A DNA stretch of 11,384 nucleotides from Entrophospora sp. SA101 (Eukaryota; Glomeromycota; Glomeromycetes; Entrophosporales; Entrophosporaceae). A program made the position numbers and the translations under genes. The notes under the pieces were generated by a model that was given only the letters and a program-made list of their open reading frames with translations, did no database searches and was not told the origin of the DNA. This document shows, in pieces, positions 1-8,578 of this stretch. Position 1 is the first letter of the stretch. Each line of letters opens with the position of its first letter. The stretch lies in the NCBI GenBank assembly GCA_958430865.1, contig CAUDNR010004285.1:833-12216 (forward strand), read 5' to 3'.

Positions 1-482
1 TAAATTGAACTAAATCCACCTTCAGTTAACTTTGTTACTTTTTTAAATTGTTCAAAAGGTATCCATTCTAAAATATTGTGTGGCAAAGATGATTTCATTT
101 GACATTGTTGAATAAAATTATCAATTATTTTATTTCCAGATGTCCAACTAGTAAAAAGATTCTGTAATTGTAAATTAATACAACCTTCACAGAATTTATC
201 AGAGTATATTGTTAGTTTACACTTGTTGCATTCTTTTAGTTTGCCTTCTTTAAACATTGCATTATTAAACTCAAGAATATAATTAAGTACTTTTATACAA
301 TAATCTTTTTCATTTTCAGAAAGCTCCTCATTATTTTCAACTAATGAAAACACATAATCTTTTCTACTTTCTACATCATGATTAACAAAAGCATTGCACA
401 ATATTTTATTACAAATTTTAAATACAAAATTTTCTCTTTCTGGCGTTTCTGTTAATAATAATTTATAAGAATACAACAACAT
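1..482 (-). CDS. Protein kinase, N-terminal part only (Glomeromycotina expanded kinase family)
   Basis: The minus strand is open from an ATG at 482-480 to the window edge, giving 160 codons with no stop, so the 3' part of the gene is missing. Residues 85-101 hold a C-x2-C ... C-x2-C cluster (CNKC at 85-88, CEGC at 98-101) that could bind zinc. 'SWTSGNKIIDNFIQQCQ' follows at about 112-128, then 'LEWIPFEQFKKVTKLTEGGF' at 138-157. The last part, running into FSSI, is the start of a kinase domain: EGGFSSI matches the glycine-rich ATP-binding loop. This order (Cys cluster, GNxxIDxFIQ, WIPxxxF, glycine loop) is familiar from the expanded kinases of Rhizophagus. The catalytic Lys, HRD and DFG motifs would lie beyond the edge, so activity cannot be judged. 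No further in-frame ATG was found in the roughly 60 bases upstream. The substrate is unknown. Confidence 0.85.
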   Translation of the reverse strand, partial: MLLYSYKLLLTETPERENFVFKICNKILCNAFVNHDVESRKDYVFSLVENNEELSENEKDYCIKVLNYILEFNNAMFKEGKLKECNKCKLTIYSDKFCEGCINLQLQNLFTSWTSGNKIIDNFIQQCQMKSSLPHNILEWIPFEQFKKVTKLTEGGFSSI

Positions 483-752
483 TATATAAAAATAAATGTT
501 TTTATAAAACTTAAAATTTAAATAGTGCGGAGAAAACGAATAATAATTCCATTTATTTATAATTATAATAATAATTCTTTATATATAGATCGAAAATGAT
601 CTACAATAATTAAAATAATAAAAATGTAACCAATAATAATAAATTAATATTAATTAGAATTTCACTTTAAAAAGAACTCGGAATTATTCTTAACAGGAAG
701 GTCTAGTTTATTTTAAGGAATATTAAATTAGGGTGAAAACTAACGAGTGAAT

Positions 753-1039
753 ATAATTGTGTGGTTTTTCGCCAAAATTCGCATTCCCGTGAGAATATTC
801 GACATCCGCCAAAATTAAAATATCCAGGCATATGAGATATCCGGGCGATATATATTTTGAACATCCACAAAATGTATCTGTTATGACTTATCGAGGCCAT
901 AATGTACTAAGAACATTGATTTGTTGTCATTTCTTTAATTGAATATTAATTTCGAATATTTTAATTTTGGCAGATGTCGAATATTCTCACGGGAATTCAA
1001 ATTGGCGGATGAATTTTGGCGGAAAACTACACAATTATT
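753..1039. mobile_element. 287-bp MITE-like inverted-repeat element with 8-bp target duplication
   Basis: The two ends are inverted copies. Positions 783-823 match the reverse complement of 956-996 at 40 of 41 bases, and 755-780 match that of 1011-1036 at 24 of 26. Between these blocks the right arm has about 12 extra bases containing another copy of the CCGCCAA motif. The element is flanked by the direct repeat GAGTGAAT at 745-752 and 1040-1047, which fits an 8-bp target-site duplication as made by hAT-type transposases. There is no coding capacity. The superfamily is inferred from duplication length only, because the ends (ATAATTGTGT) are not classical hAT termini. Confidence 0.75.
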
Positions 1040-1047
1040 GAGTGAAT

Positions 1048-1390
1048 TAGCAAAGTATTGAGAAATTATCATTCGAGGCCCAGCCACGATTTATATTAAC
1101 TGTTTCCTTTTGCGGAGAATTGATTGAATGGTGTGTAACAAACAATTCTCTTATTAGACTCTTTCTGGTCACATTTTATTAATGGATTTTTTGACAGTTA
1201 AATAGTTTATTTGATTACTTATAAATTTTGCTCTATCAGGATTAATTGATAATGAATTAAATAAAAAGCAATTGCAAGAACAACTTTAACATCAAAAAAA
1301 ATTCATCATCATCAAACTCTAATGATTAATTTATCATGATAGGATTTTAGCACTTTTTAAAACTTCAAAATTTTAAACTTACAAAAGCCT
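1048..1390. other. AT-rich intergenic spacer
   Basis: This stretch lies between two inverted-repeat elements. No open frame, RNA-gene signature or clear repeat was seen beyond short AT-rich palindromes such as the one near 1321-1340. Confidence 0.5.
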
Positions 1391-1399
1391 GTACCTAAC

Positions 1400-1561
1400 C
1401 AGTGTTGTGACCCGAAACTCTGAGTTTAGAGAAACCACCCGAAACTAGTTTAGGTTAGTAGTTTTTGTTTATGTTTAGGTTTAGGTTTAGTTTTCTGCTT
1501 AGTGTAAGTTCATTTTCTGAAACGTTTCGGGGAGCCAAAAGAGTTTCTGGTCACAACACTG
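1400..1561. mobile_element. Compact hAT-like MITE (~162 bp) with perfect flanking duplication
   Basis: Positions 1401-1421 match the reverse complement of 1540-1560 at 20 of 21 bases. The 10-bp sequence GTACCTAACC occurs directly before (1391-1400) and directly after (1561-1570). Because the repeat begins with G and ends with C, the element can equally be read as 1400-1561 with ends CAGTGTTGTGACC...CAACACTG and an 8-bp duplication TACCTAAC. That reading matches hAT elements, which start CAGTG or CAG-like and duplicate 8 bp. Taken literally, a 10-bp duplication would suggest a Mutator-like element instead. The interior has TTTAGG repeats and no coding capacity. The near-perfect ends suggest a fairly recent insertion. 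Confidence 0.85.
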
Positions 1562-1570
1562 TACCTAACC

Positions 1571-2162
1571 CCTGTCTAATGTACAATATCGACCAGTATA
1601 TATGCATTTCAAACTCAGACACTAAAGACAGCTCAAGCATGTTTATTTTATTGTTAATATCATTGTGTATTACTATTATGCATAGTTAACTTCAAAGTCA
1701 AAAATTGAAAAAAATCAAGTTAATACAACTCTATATACCAATATTGACATGCCTATGAGTATTTCAAACTAGGCATTAAATACAATTTAAAGGCATTAGA
1801 TTTTTTTCATTTTATGAAATGTAATAATAAAAATTGTAATGGTACTAATATTTTTAATTTGTAGGAAAAAAATTTTTTTCTCCATGTTTTTTTTTTGATA
1901 ACATAAATATAATAATAGTAATACCATGTATACTGTATGCAACAGTAATTCACAATTTTTTGATCAAAAAAAAAGCAAAGTAAATGTTATGATGTTGAAA
2001 TGACAACTACAGGTCTTCATTTAATAAAACAAAACTCCACAATAGAAGCATTATTTTAATTAAAATGCTTTGGCAAATGCAACAAGTATACTAGTGTTCA
2101 CCAATTGTGAAGCCTTAGTAAAAAGCCATGTTTTTTTCTTCAGTGAGTAAGCAATGGTTTAG
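1571..2162. other. AT-rich intergenic spacer
   Basis: The sequence is AT-rich with homopolymer runs. A segment near 1605-1625 and another near 1755-1785 share 'TTTCAAACT' and 'ACTAAA/ATTAAATA' style stretches, too weak to call a repeat. A short frame covering 1465-1689 overlaps the adjacent element and has no recognisable protein content. No gene or RNA was recognised. Confidence 0.5.
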
Positions 2163-2368
2163 CACTGGCAATTAAAGCTCCGAACGAGCCGAGCCGAGTT
2201 TATACTCAGCTCGAGTTCGGGCCAGCTCGCATACAGAAAAGTGTTAGCTCGAAAATTGATACCATATTTATGCATACAGTCAGTAAAATCTCGTTTTAAT
2301 GAATGGAACAAACATATAATAATAAAGCATCTTTTTTTTATTAATAATTAAATGCAAAATTAATGCAT

Positions 2369-2371
<3 letters not shown>

Positions 2372-2402
<31 letters not shown>
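2372..2402. repeat. (TAA)n microsatellite
   Basis: About ten uninterrupted TAA/ATA trinucleotides lie inside the larger inverted-repeat element. The short minus-strand frame over this area (leucine runs) is an artefact of the repeat. Confidence 0.9.
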
Positions 2403-2584
2403 GAAAATTGCATTTGAAATTCGAATTTCATAAATTCGTTGTAATAGTAACGCGAATTTAATTATAATTCGTTGAAACAATGTTTGACTGTATACATCGC
2501 AGATATTTGTGGAGAATTAAAACGAAATGCAAAATGTTTAAAAATTGTTGAATTGGGTTAGAGTTCCTATCATAATACAAATTC

Positions 2585-3040
2585 TTCGTTTTATATCCAT
2601 TTTATTCTCGTTTTATCCGTTTGTTTTATTATTATTCATTTTATTAGTTTTATTCATTTTTATTCATTTTATCGTTTTTACTTGTTTATTCGTTTTGTTC
2701 CTTTTGTTCGTTTTTATTCGTTTTATTCGTTTTATTTGTTTTATTCATTTTGTTCGTTTTGTTCGTTTTTACTCGTTTTGTTCGTTTTGTTTGTTTTGTC
2801 CATTTTGTCCGTTTGTTCGTTTTGTTCGTTTTTACTCGTTTTATTCGTTTTGTCCGTTTTGTCCGTTTTGTTCGTTTTTACTCGTTTTATTCTTTTGTTC
2901 GTTTTTTTTCCTTATGTTCCTTATGTTCGTTTTTATTTGTTTTTATTCGTTTAATTCGTTTTGTTCCTTTTGTTCCTTTTGTTCGTTTTTATTCGTTTTG
3001 TTCTGTTTTATTCGTTTTATTCGTTTTATTGTGTTTATTT
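2585..3040. repeat. 9-bp minisatellite, CGTTTTRTT family
   Basis: About 450 bp consist of degenerate 9-mers of the form CGTTTT(A/G)TT, with variants CGTTTTGTC, CCTTTTGTT and an extended CGTTTTTACT. The plus strand is almost free of A outside a few variant positions, so strand composition is extremely skewed. There is higher-order structure: the block CGTTTTGTTCGTTTTTACT recurs near 2755, 2817 and 2862. Because the unit is a multiple of three and has no stop in these phases, three plus-strand frames stay open and would translate to F/V/R/I/L/S-only polymers. These are repeat artefacts, not membrane proteins. Confidence 0.92.
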
Positions 3041-3173
3041 GAATAAGTTGAGCAGACTCGAGTTAAAACTTGAATTTTCAAGTTCGAGCTGAATTCAAGA
3101 AAACAGGCTCTTAAATGGGTTAAAGTATTAGGATTAATGTTCGCTACTTAAAAAATTTTTATGTAACGTCAAA

Positions 3174-3285
3174 CTCGAGCCTATTATTTCTTAGCTCGAG
3201 CTCGGCTCGAGCTCGAGCTCGACTCGAAAGTCTCGGGCCTATTATTTTTTAGCTCGAGCCGGCTCGGCTCGTTCGGAGCTTTAAC
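3174..3285. repeat. 58-bp tandem duplication rich in CTCGAG/CTCGGC
   Basis: The unit starting at 3174 (CTCGAGCCTATTATTTCTTA...) is repeated from 3232 (CTCGGGCCTATTATTTTTTA...) with an offset of 58 bases. The second copy is partial and runs into the terminal inverted repeat. Both contain strings of the palindromic word GCTCGAGC. The position just inside the terminus suggests protein-binding sites of a mobile element. Confidence 0.8.
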
Positions 3286-3602
3286 CCAGTGATATCTTCG
3301 CATCTGTTTTCTTGATTTCTTTTTCTTCTATCCTGCTGGCTGTTGTTCATATTTTTATATTCTTTTAAAAAAAAAAGATAATTATTGATTTGATCAACAT
3401 GTACAAATGATAATTTTTTTTGTTGACTTGATTTTTTTTGGGGGAGGACAGATGTGAATTGTTCTTTTTTTCTTGGAAAACAATTTATTTTTTGACAGAG
3501 TCCAAGATGACAAAATGCGGTTTTCCTAAAAAGACTAACCAGAGGTACTATTTTTTGTTTGTATTGATATAATTGAAATCAAAATGCAGACAAATCTTAT
3601 AA

Positions 3603-3743
3603 TCATGTAGTTATCCACAAAAAATATCCACAAATTTCGTGAAAACTCAGAATATCCAATTTTTATTGGTGAGTTGGGTGTGTGTTATCCTTATTTAGAA
3701 ACCAATTTGGCGATTGCGGATATTTTAGTGGATAACTACATGA
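3603..3743. mobile_element. ~141-bp MITE-like element flanked by TAA
   Basis: TCATGTAGTTATCCAC at 3603-3618 is perfectly mirrored at 3728-3743. The similarity continues inward through an AAAATATCC block with a one-base gap, giving about 26 bp of terminal inverted repeat. TAA stands on each side (3600-3602 and 3744-3746), a 3-bp duplication as expected of PIF/Harbinger-type elements. A second inverted pair, ATCTTATAAT at 3594-3603 and ATTATAAGAT at 3766-3775, lies outside. The element may therefore be larger, with about 20 bases added in the right arm. There is no coding capacity. Confidence 0.7.
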
Positions 3744-3777
3744 TAATACAGATCTTTGCTGGCTAATTATAAGATCC

Positions 3778-4289
3778 TTGTCATGATAGCAAATGATTGG
3801 TATTTTGCTTTTCATAATTGGTAATATTAATATTACTATAAATTAATTACAAGAAGACATCAAGGCAGTACACTGTTGAATATGTAACATTTCAAATATG
3901 TGATGTTTGATTATTGGAAATTGGCAGGCGTTGAAGCATGCACACTGCCTTGAACACTTTACAGTCATTCTCTCACATTCCTCTTGTACACAAAGGCTAA
4001 TCCGACCATGTCTCTCCAATGATACAATGATGCAACTAAATTTTCAGGGGGAATGTATGGCCCTGGAGTTTACCAAGACTGCATCAATTGTCAAGGTCAC
4101 TTTCACTAATCCTCCCTCACCAGAGAAAGCTTGCTGGCATGCTAGCTGAAAAGTTGCCTGCAACAATCCACACTAGGGTAAGGTGGCTCTATGACAACTC
4201 TGGAGGAATATTAAGATAATCTGCAGCTTGTTTCAAGCTCAGGAGGTCACAATTCAGAGCAGGGTTGAGGCCCTGAAATTTTATTTAGG
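3778..4289. other. Intergenic block of higher GC content, origin unknown
   Basis: From about 3900 the sequence is visibly richer in G and C than its surroundings. A plus-strand frame of 80 codons exists (3907-4149), but its translation matches no family I recognise and the other frames are closed. It may be a relic of a transposon or of a high-copy repeat. There is no evidence for a functional gene. Confidence 0.4.
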
Positions 4290-5045
4290 CTCTGATGTTA
4301 AGAAGAAAGTTGTAAAATAATGATTGTTTTGTATAATCACTTTCCTAGATTCTCTGTTTTTTTGATACTAACCAATTTATGATTTTGGGTAGGGGACTGA
4401 CTGGGTTTTTGTCCAATAGATTAAAATTATTGCATGATTATATACATCTTTGTCAGCAATATTGTCAACAAGAAAAAAGTCATAAAGTGGTTTTGATTTT
4501 GTTTGGTATGTTATGTTATAAATCAATCATTTTCATAAATTCTCTGTTTCTCTTTGATTTTTATTTGGCCAACTGAACTTGATGTTTTTTAAAGGGGACA
4601 TTTGCCCATATAATCCACCCTAGGTATACATGCAGCCCAAATTGGTTTGGTGATTTCAATGGTCAAAATTATTCCAATTTTGATGGTAGAAAGTAGAAAT
4701 TAATTACGGTACTCACTATTAAAAACATATGTGTAACACCCCTTTACTACAAGTGTAACCCCTTTTATGACAGTGTCAAAATACTTTGGGCTGCATGTAT
4801 AACCCTAGGATAAAGGATTGTAGCTCAAATGTGAGCATGTATCTCACAAGTATAAAGGTGGCAGTTTGATTCTGTCCACTTCTATTGTGATAGTCACCAT
4901 GATCACTGGCATCAAGATGAAAGCTGTAAAATAAAATGGTTCAGATTTGTATGTTATATATAAATTAATCATTTTCCCAAATTTGCTGTTTCTCTTTTAA
5001 TTGTTATTTTGACCAACTGAACTTGTTATTTAAATGGGGTAGGGT
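4290..5045. repeat. Three diverged direct copies of a ~120-bp repeat
   Basis: Copies start near 4290, 4460 and 4908. Each begins with a stretch like AAGNAGAAAGYTGTAAAATAA, continues through ATNAATCATTTTC and TTCTCTGTTTCTCTTT, and the second and third end with CCAACTGAACTTG. The first and third both run on into a GGGTAGGG-type tail (near 4388 and 5037). Copy 1 carries internal deletions relative to copy 3. A separate inverted-repeat element (4618-4809) sits between copies 2 and 3. Function is unknown; this is most likely a degraded repeat family. Confidence 0.65.
4618..4809. mobile_element. ~190-bp MITE-like inverted-repeat element
   Basis: TATACATGCAGCCCAAA at 4625-4641 is perfectly mirrored at 4785-4801. 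Outside it, CCCTAGG (4618-4624) pairs with CCCTAGG (4803-4809) after a one-base offset. The interior contains two similar GTGTAACMCCCTTT-type stretches near 4731-4767. No clear target duplication is visible. There is no coding capacity and the superfamily is unassigned. Confidence 0.7.
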
Positions 5046-6923
5046 TGTTGACGAGTGGGCATGCCACCAACAAAACAGCAACCCAGGTTGCAACCTCAAG
5101 TTGCAGAATTTTGAATCAGTCTTAACACCAACTTTATTTTAGAGGGGAATAACACAAAGCAATCATCACACAAGCACCAACTATCAGTGATCAATGCCAA
5201 GCCTGGTCTGAGAGGAAGATAGGGAAAGTTTTGCCCAAAGTCTTCCAACATGTTCAATTGCCTTGCTTGTGGGAAAAAGTTCTATGGGGACAGAGTGTGC
5301 ATTGCATTGCAATTACATATTTGTGATAGGAGATTTTAATACATGCAGTCAACATCAGATTCATTATTCAAATTGATAATCATCAACTGCTCATGTTAAA
5401 ATTCTTTGATTTTTTTAAATTTTGACTAATAAATAAAAATACTGAACCAATTGGAATCAAAATACCACTATTAGGATGACATTCTGCTCTGATTTATGAT
5501 TATGTGTGTTTGTGCCTCATATTTGACTCATATAATAAAAAAACAATATAATTATTTACTAATTTGTATTAAATAAATACAATTCATTTATTAATGTAGG
5601 AAGGGTCATTAAATTATTGTTGTTGCCTCTTAGACATAAGGTTGATATTTTATGTGGTAGTAATAGCAATTCCAAAACTCACTATACTAGTTAAATTAAA
5701 AGATATATATATAATCATGCATTTTCTTTTACAAGTAAAAAATATAATGTGAATTTTTCTATTGATAAAGAACTCTTTTAATAATTTACCATTAGCTATT
5801 CCAACCTTGAAAACAAAGCTTATTAGTAAAGAATTATATTATTTACTAAGGAATTATACATTTGAGATGTGGATCATAGAAGTTGACCTTGTTTCCATTG
5901 TCCATGCCTCACCAACCCAATTATTTCTAAAAATTAAAATGGTGGCTTCTTGTTAAGTTTTATTGAAATTACAAGTTCAAATAATTTGTTATGACATGAT
6001 TAAAAATTTGAAGGCGTAAATTTCAACGAGTAATTCTTTTCCGTTTTTTTAGTAAACCATAGCTAAAATCTTGCAAGGAAATAAAATAAGTCCCAAAGAA
6101 TGCGCGTACAAAATATCACGTTTCTGGTTAAAACTCCATGTGGGTGTACTAGGTGACGAATGAAAAAGTTCCTTCAATTTTTAATATATAGTAAAAATCG
6201 ACATGTTGCATAAATGTCGTCTGACTGATATATATTAATATATATTTAATTTTATGACTTGTAAATAAAAAAACTACTATTAAAAGCATTTTGAATATCC
6301 TGAGATCTGCATATTAAAATTTCTATTATCATCATTGATAGAATAGGCGTAACTTCTTTTCTAATGTATACACAGCCTATTTGAAAACCTTGTCGAGATC
6401 AAGTTAAAGAAGATAAACGACGATGGCGTCAAGAGAGAATATCAGCTGAAAGAGTAAACATTTGGCCAAGTATTAAATTTATCAAGTGAATCTTTATGTA
6501 ATTATTCCATCTAACCGAATTTTCTGCTTTGCTCTAATCATATTCATTCTGCTTTAAGAACCACACAATGGTCCGACTTTGTTTAGTAATGTCAGAACCT
6601 GCTATTTATTTTTTTAGCGTGTGAGAAATTTTATTTATATATATTACATATCCTTATTTATACTTGAATGAGAAAAAAAATTATGATGATATTATTTTAT
6701 TAATTTATATTTTATTTTATTTTATTTATAATTTGTATTAATCGTGTTCGACAGACTTGTAAAATAGTGACCTGACCATTTAAAGCTTTTGCCGAGTTTT
6801 TTTTCTTAAAAAGCATTTCAATGAAATATAACGTAAATCCTTCATTGAGAATCATTTCCATCCTGATACTGTCATTTTAAAGATCGGCGAATTTTGATTT
6901 TTAACGTTTTTTGATTTTTCAAA
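5046..6923. other. Long intergenic region upstream of the BTB pseudogene
   Basis: Positions 5046-5330 continue the higher-GC block without a recognisable protein. From 5330 the sequence is AT-rich. A 64-codon frame at 5762-5956 has no family resemblance. A 28-codon stretch at 6374-6457 (ENLVEIKLKKINDDGVKREY..., ending in TAA) follows an acceptor-like ACACAG and has coding-like composition, but no partner exon was found. The last ~300 bases hold T-rich and TA-rich tracts, such as 6226-6250 and 6700-6730, and presumably contained the promoter of the former BTB gene. No tRNA or other RNA was seen. Confidence 0.45.
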
Positions 6924-8578
6924 ATGTCTAATAAAAATTATCCATCTTTTGAAAAGATCAATATTTTTTTTAACAATCTTATCAAATCCAACAAGGACGC
7001 TTTAACATTAAAATATTTTAACAAACTTTTAAACAATTTGACAAACTTGTTGAATGAATTTGATAATGATGTAGAAATCAAAGTCGAGGATGAGGAGAAT
7101 GTTGAAACTTTCAAAGCTCATTCCAACATTTTGAAAGCAAGATCTTTGTATTTTAAAACTGTATTGTTAGATGATCACATGAAAAAATCTGAAAATGGGA
7201 TCATTTTACTTGAAAAGAAAAATGTTCTCCAAAAGTGTTTGAAGGTCTTTTAACGTAAAAAATTATCTCTTAATATAAAAAAAACCAAATATATCTAAAA
7301 AGTTTAAAAAAATTATTTTTTCTAAAGATACATTTACAATGGAACTTTTAATATTGATAATTTCAATCCAGATGAAATTCTTAAACTATTGGAAGCTTGT
7401 GACGAATTAAATTTTAAAGAGTTGATTAAAGATTTGCAAAATCATTTAATTATGGAAAGCAAAGAATGGATTCAGAATGATCTAATTCATGTTCATAAAT
7501 TTTCATCGAAGCGTCAAGAAGTATTCGGCATACTGCAAGTTCATTGTAATGAATTATTAATATTATTAATTGATAAAAATCCCGAGTTAGTTTTAAAGTC
7601 TGATAGCCTTGCAGCCATCAAAAAATCCATATTAGAAAGCGATTTGTTGGTATTGAAAGAAATTGAAATTTGGGATCATATTTTACGATGGGACGTTGGA
7701 CAAAGTAAGGCATTTGAAAACCCCGTTTTGGAGTGGATCAAAGGTGATTTCAATGAAAAAAATTTTGAATGATGTTATTCCATTAGTAAGGTTCAACTTA
7801 ATATCTTCGAACGATTTTTATAAAAAAATCAATCCATAGAAGAAAATATTTGATAGAGATTTATATGACGAGTTTCTTCAGCAACATCTTTGTAATGATT
7901 GGCAGCCAAAATTATTGTCTCAAAAATGACCAAGGATAGGAAACGGAATAAGAAAAGGAAAATTATTAAATCCAGAAATGGAATGTTTGATATCTAGCTG
8001 GGTTGATGCAGAATATGAAAATGACACTGATTACGAAATAGGAGGAAACTTGCCACGTAACAATAAATATGAATCGATTTTTAGCAGTTCTGAAGATGGA
8101 ACTTCAAGGACAGTTATTGAAGAGAAATGCTACAACATTAAACAAACAGTTGTTATTATGAAACTTAAAGAGACAGTAGAGTTAGTTGGGGGATACAATC
8201 CAATTTGCTGGAATTTGAGGAACGATCTCTAGATGATGATTATTGTATCAAAACTGATAAAAGTTTTATTTTTAAGATTGATCAAGATGAAATAATTAAT
8301 TCAGTATTGAGCAGGGTCAAACATCCTAATAGGGCAATATGTCATAATAGACAATTTGTGGATCTTACCGTAGATGATATAAAGTTTCATGAAAGGCTAA
8401 TAGATTTTTGTGATTTAGACATGCGTAACAGTGTTAATAATGACACCTATTGCTGTTATGATCATGAACACTTTAATAGTTACAAAAAAAGATTTAGATT
8501 TTAAAGATAAGAACAAGAAAGTTTTTTTTGTTGGAAGAATTGGAAGTATATAAATTAATTGTAAATGTTTTGCATTAA
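6924..8578 (+). pseudogene. BTB-BACK-TLDc protein gene, inactivated (multiple frameshifts and stops)
   Basis: Read across frames, this is a full member of the BTB-BACK-TLDc family expanded in Glomeromycotina. Intact members are thought to recruit substrates to Cullin-3 ligases. The ATG at 6924 opens the BTB domain: 'DVEIKVED' near residue 49, 'FKAHSNILKARSLYFK' at 63-78. One base is missing near 7223-7226; the homologous reading continues as SPKVFEGLL (7226-7252). A 73-bp intron (7255-7327, GT...AAG) then joins to YIYNGTF. The BACK domain follows in frame to about 7751. A +1 (or -2) shift near 7752 is followed by MKKILNDVIPLVRF (7753 on). In-frame TAG (7837-7839) and TGA (7927-7929) interrupt the linker; the family usually has GPRIG where TGAPRIG stands. 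The TLDc part (ISSWVD, GGYNPICWN, SFIFKI) has a missing base near 8214. A possible further shift after 8504 leads to the C-terminal EELEVYKL, ending at TAA 8576-8578. Assembly indels could explain the shifts but not both stops. Confidence 0.88.
7255..7327 (+). other. Intron of the BTB pseudogene
   Basis: GTAAAAAATT at the donor and TTCTAAAG at the acceptor bound a 73-base AT-rich stretch. Removing it joins GLLTAC to ATACATTTACAATGG, so the codon ACA is split after its second base. This restores the BTB sequence 'LLTYIYNGTF', which is strongly family-like. Confidence 0.75.

Larger units (their letters stand above)
2163..3291. mobile_element. ~1.1-kb non-autonomous inverted-repeat element carrying a minisatellite
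   Basis: A perfect 25-bp inverted repeat bounds this region: 2172-2196 (TTAAAGCTCCGAACGAGCCG...) and 3260-3284. Just outside, CACTGG at 2163-2168 mirrors CCAGTG at 3286-3291, so the full ends are probably CACTGG(G)TTAAAGC. Subterminal sequence on both sides is dense in GCTCGAG/GCTCGGC words, especially 3174-3275, as is typical of multiple transposase-binding sites. The interior holds a (TAA)n microsatellite and a long 9-bp minisatellite but no transposase. No target duplication is visible (left flank TTTAG, right flank ATATC), so the exact ends and superfamily stay open. It may be an old insertion or a composite. Confidence 0.75.

Noticed and set aside
703..900. Minus-strand 65-codon frame
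   Set aside because: It lies mostly inside the inverted-repeat element and reads through its arm.
1465..1500. TTTAGG repeats that might be telomere-like
   Set aside because: Only about three irregular copies inside a short element; not TTAGGG and not at a chromosome end.
2280..2480. Minus-strand 66-codon frame
   Set aside because: It runs through a (TAA)n microsatellite giving a leucine run and has no other content.
2545..3046. Three overlapping plus-strand open frames of 90-165 codons, seemingly hydrophobic membrane proteins
   Set aside because: They are translations of the 9-bp minisatellite in all three phases, with only a few residue types.
3907..4149. 80-codon plus-strand frame in a higher-GC block
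   Set aside because: No recognisable domain, and it is not supported by neighbouring exons; kept only as an unknown block.
5762..5956. 64-codon plus-strand frame
   Set aside because: Composition follows the AT-rich background and no motif is visible.
7389..7772. Reading the BACK segment as an independent small gene
   Set aside because: It is in frame with the preceding BTB exon through an intron, and homology continues past its stop in a shifted frame.
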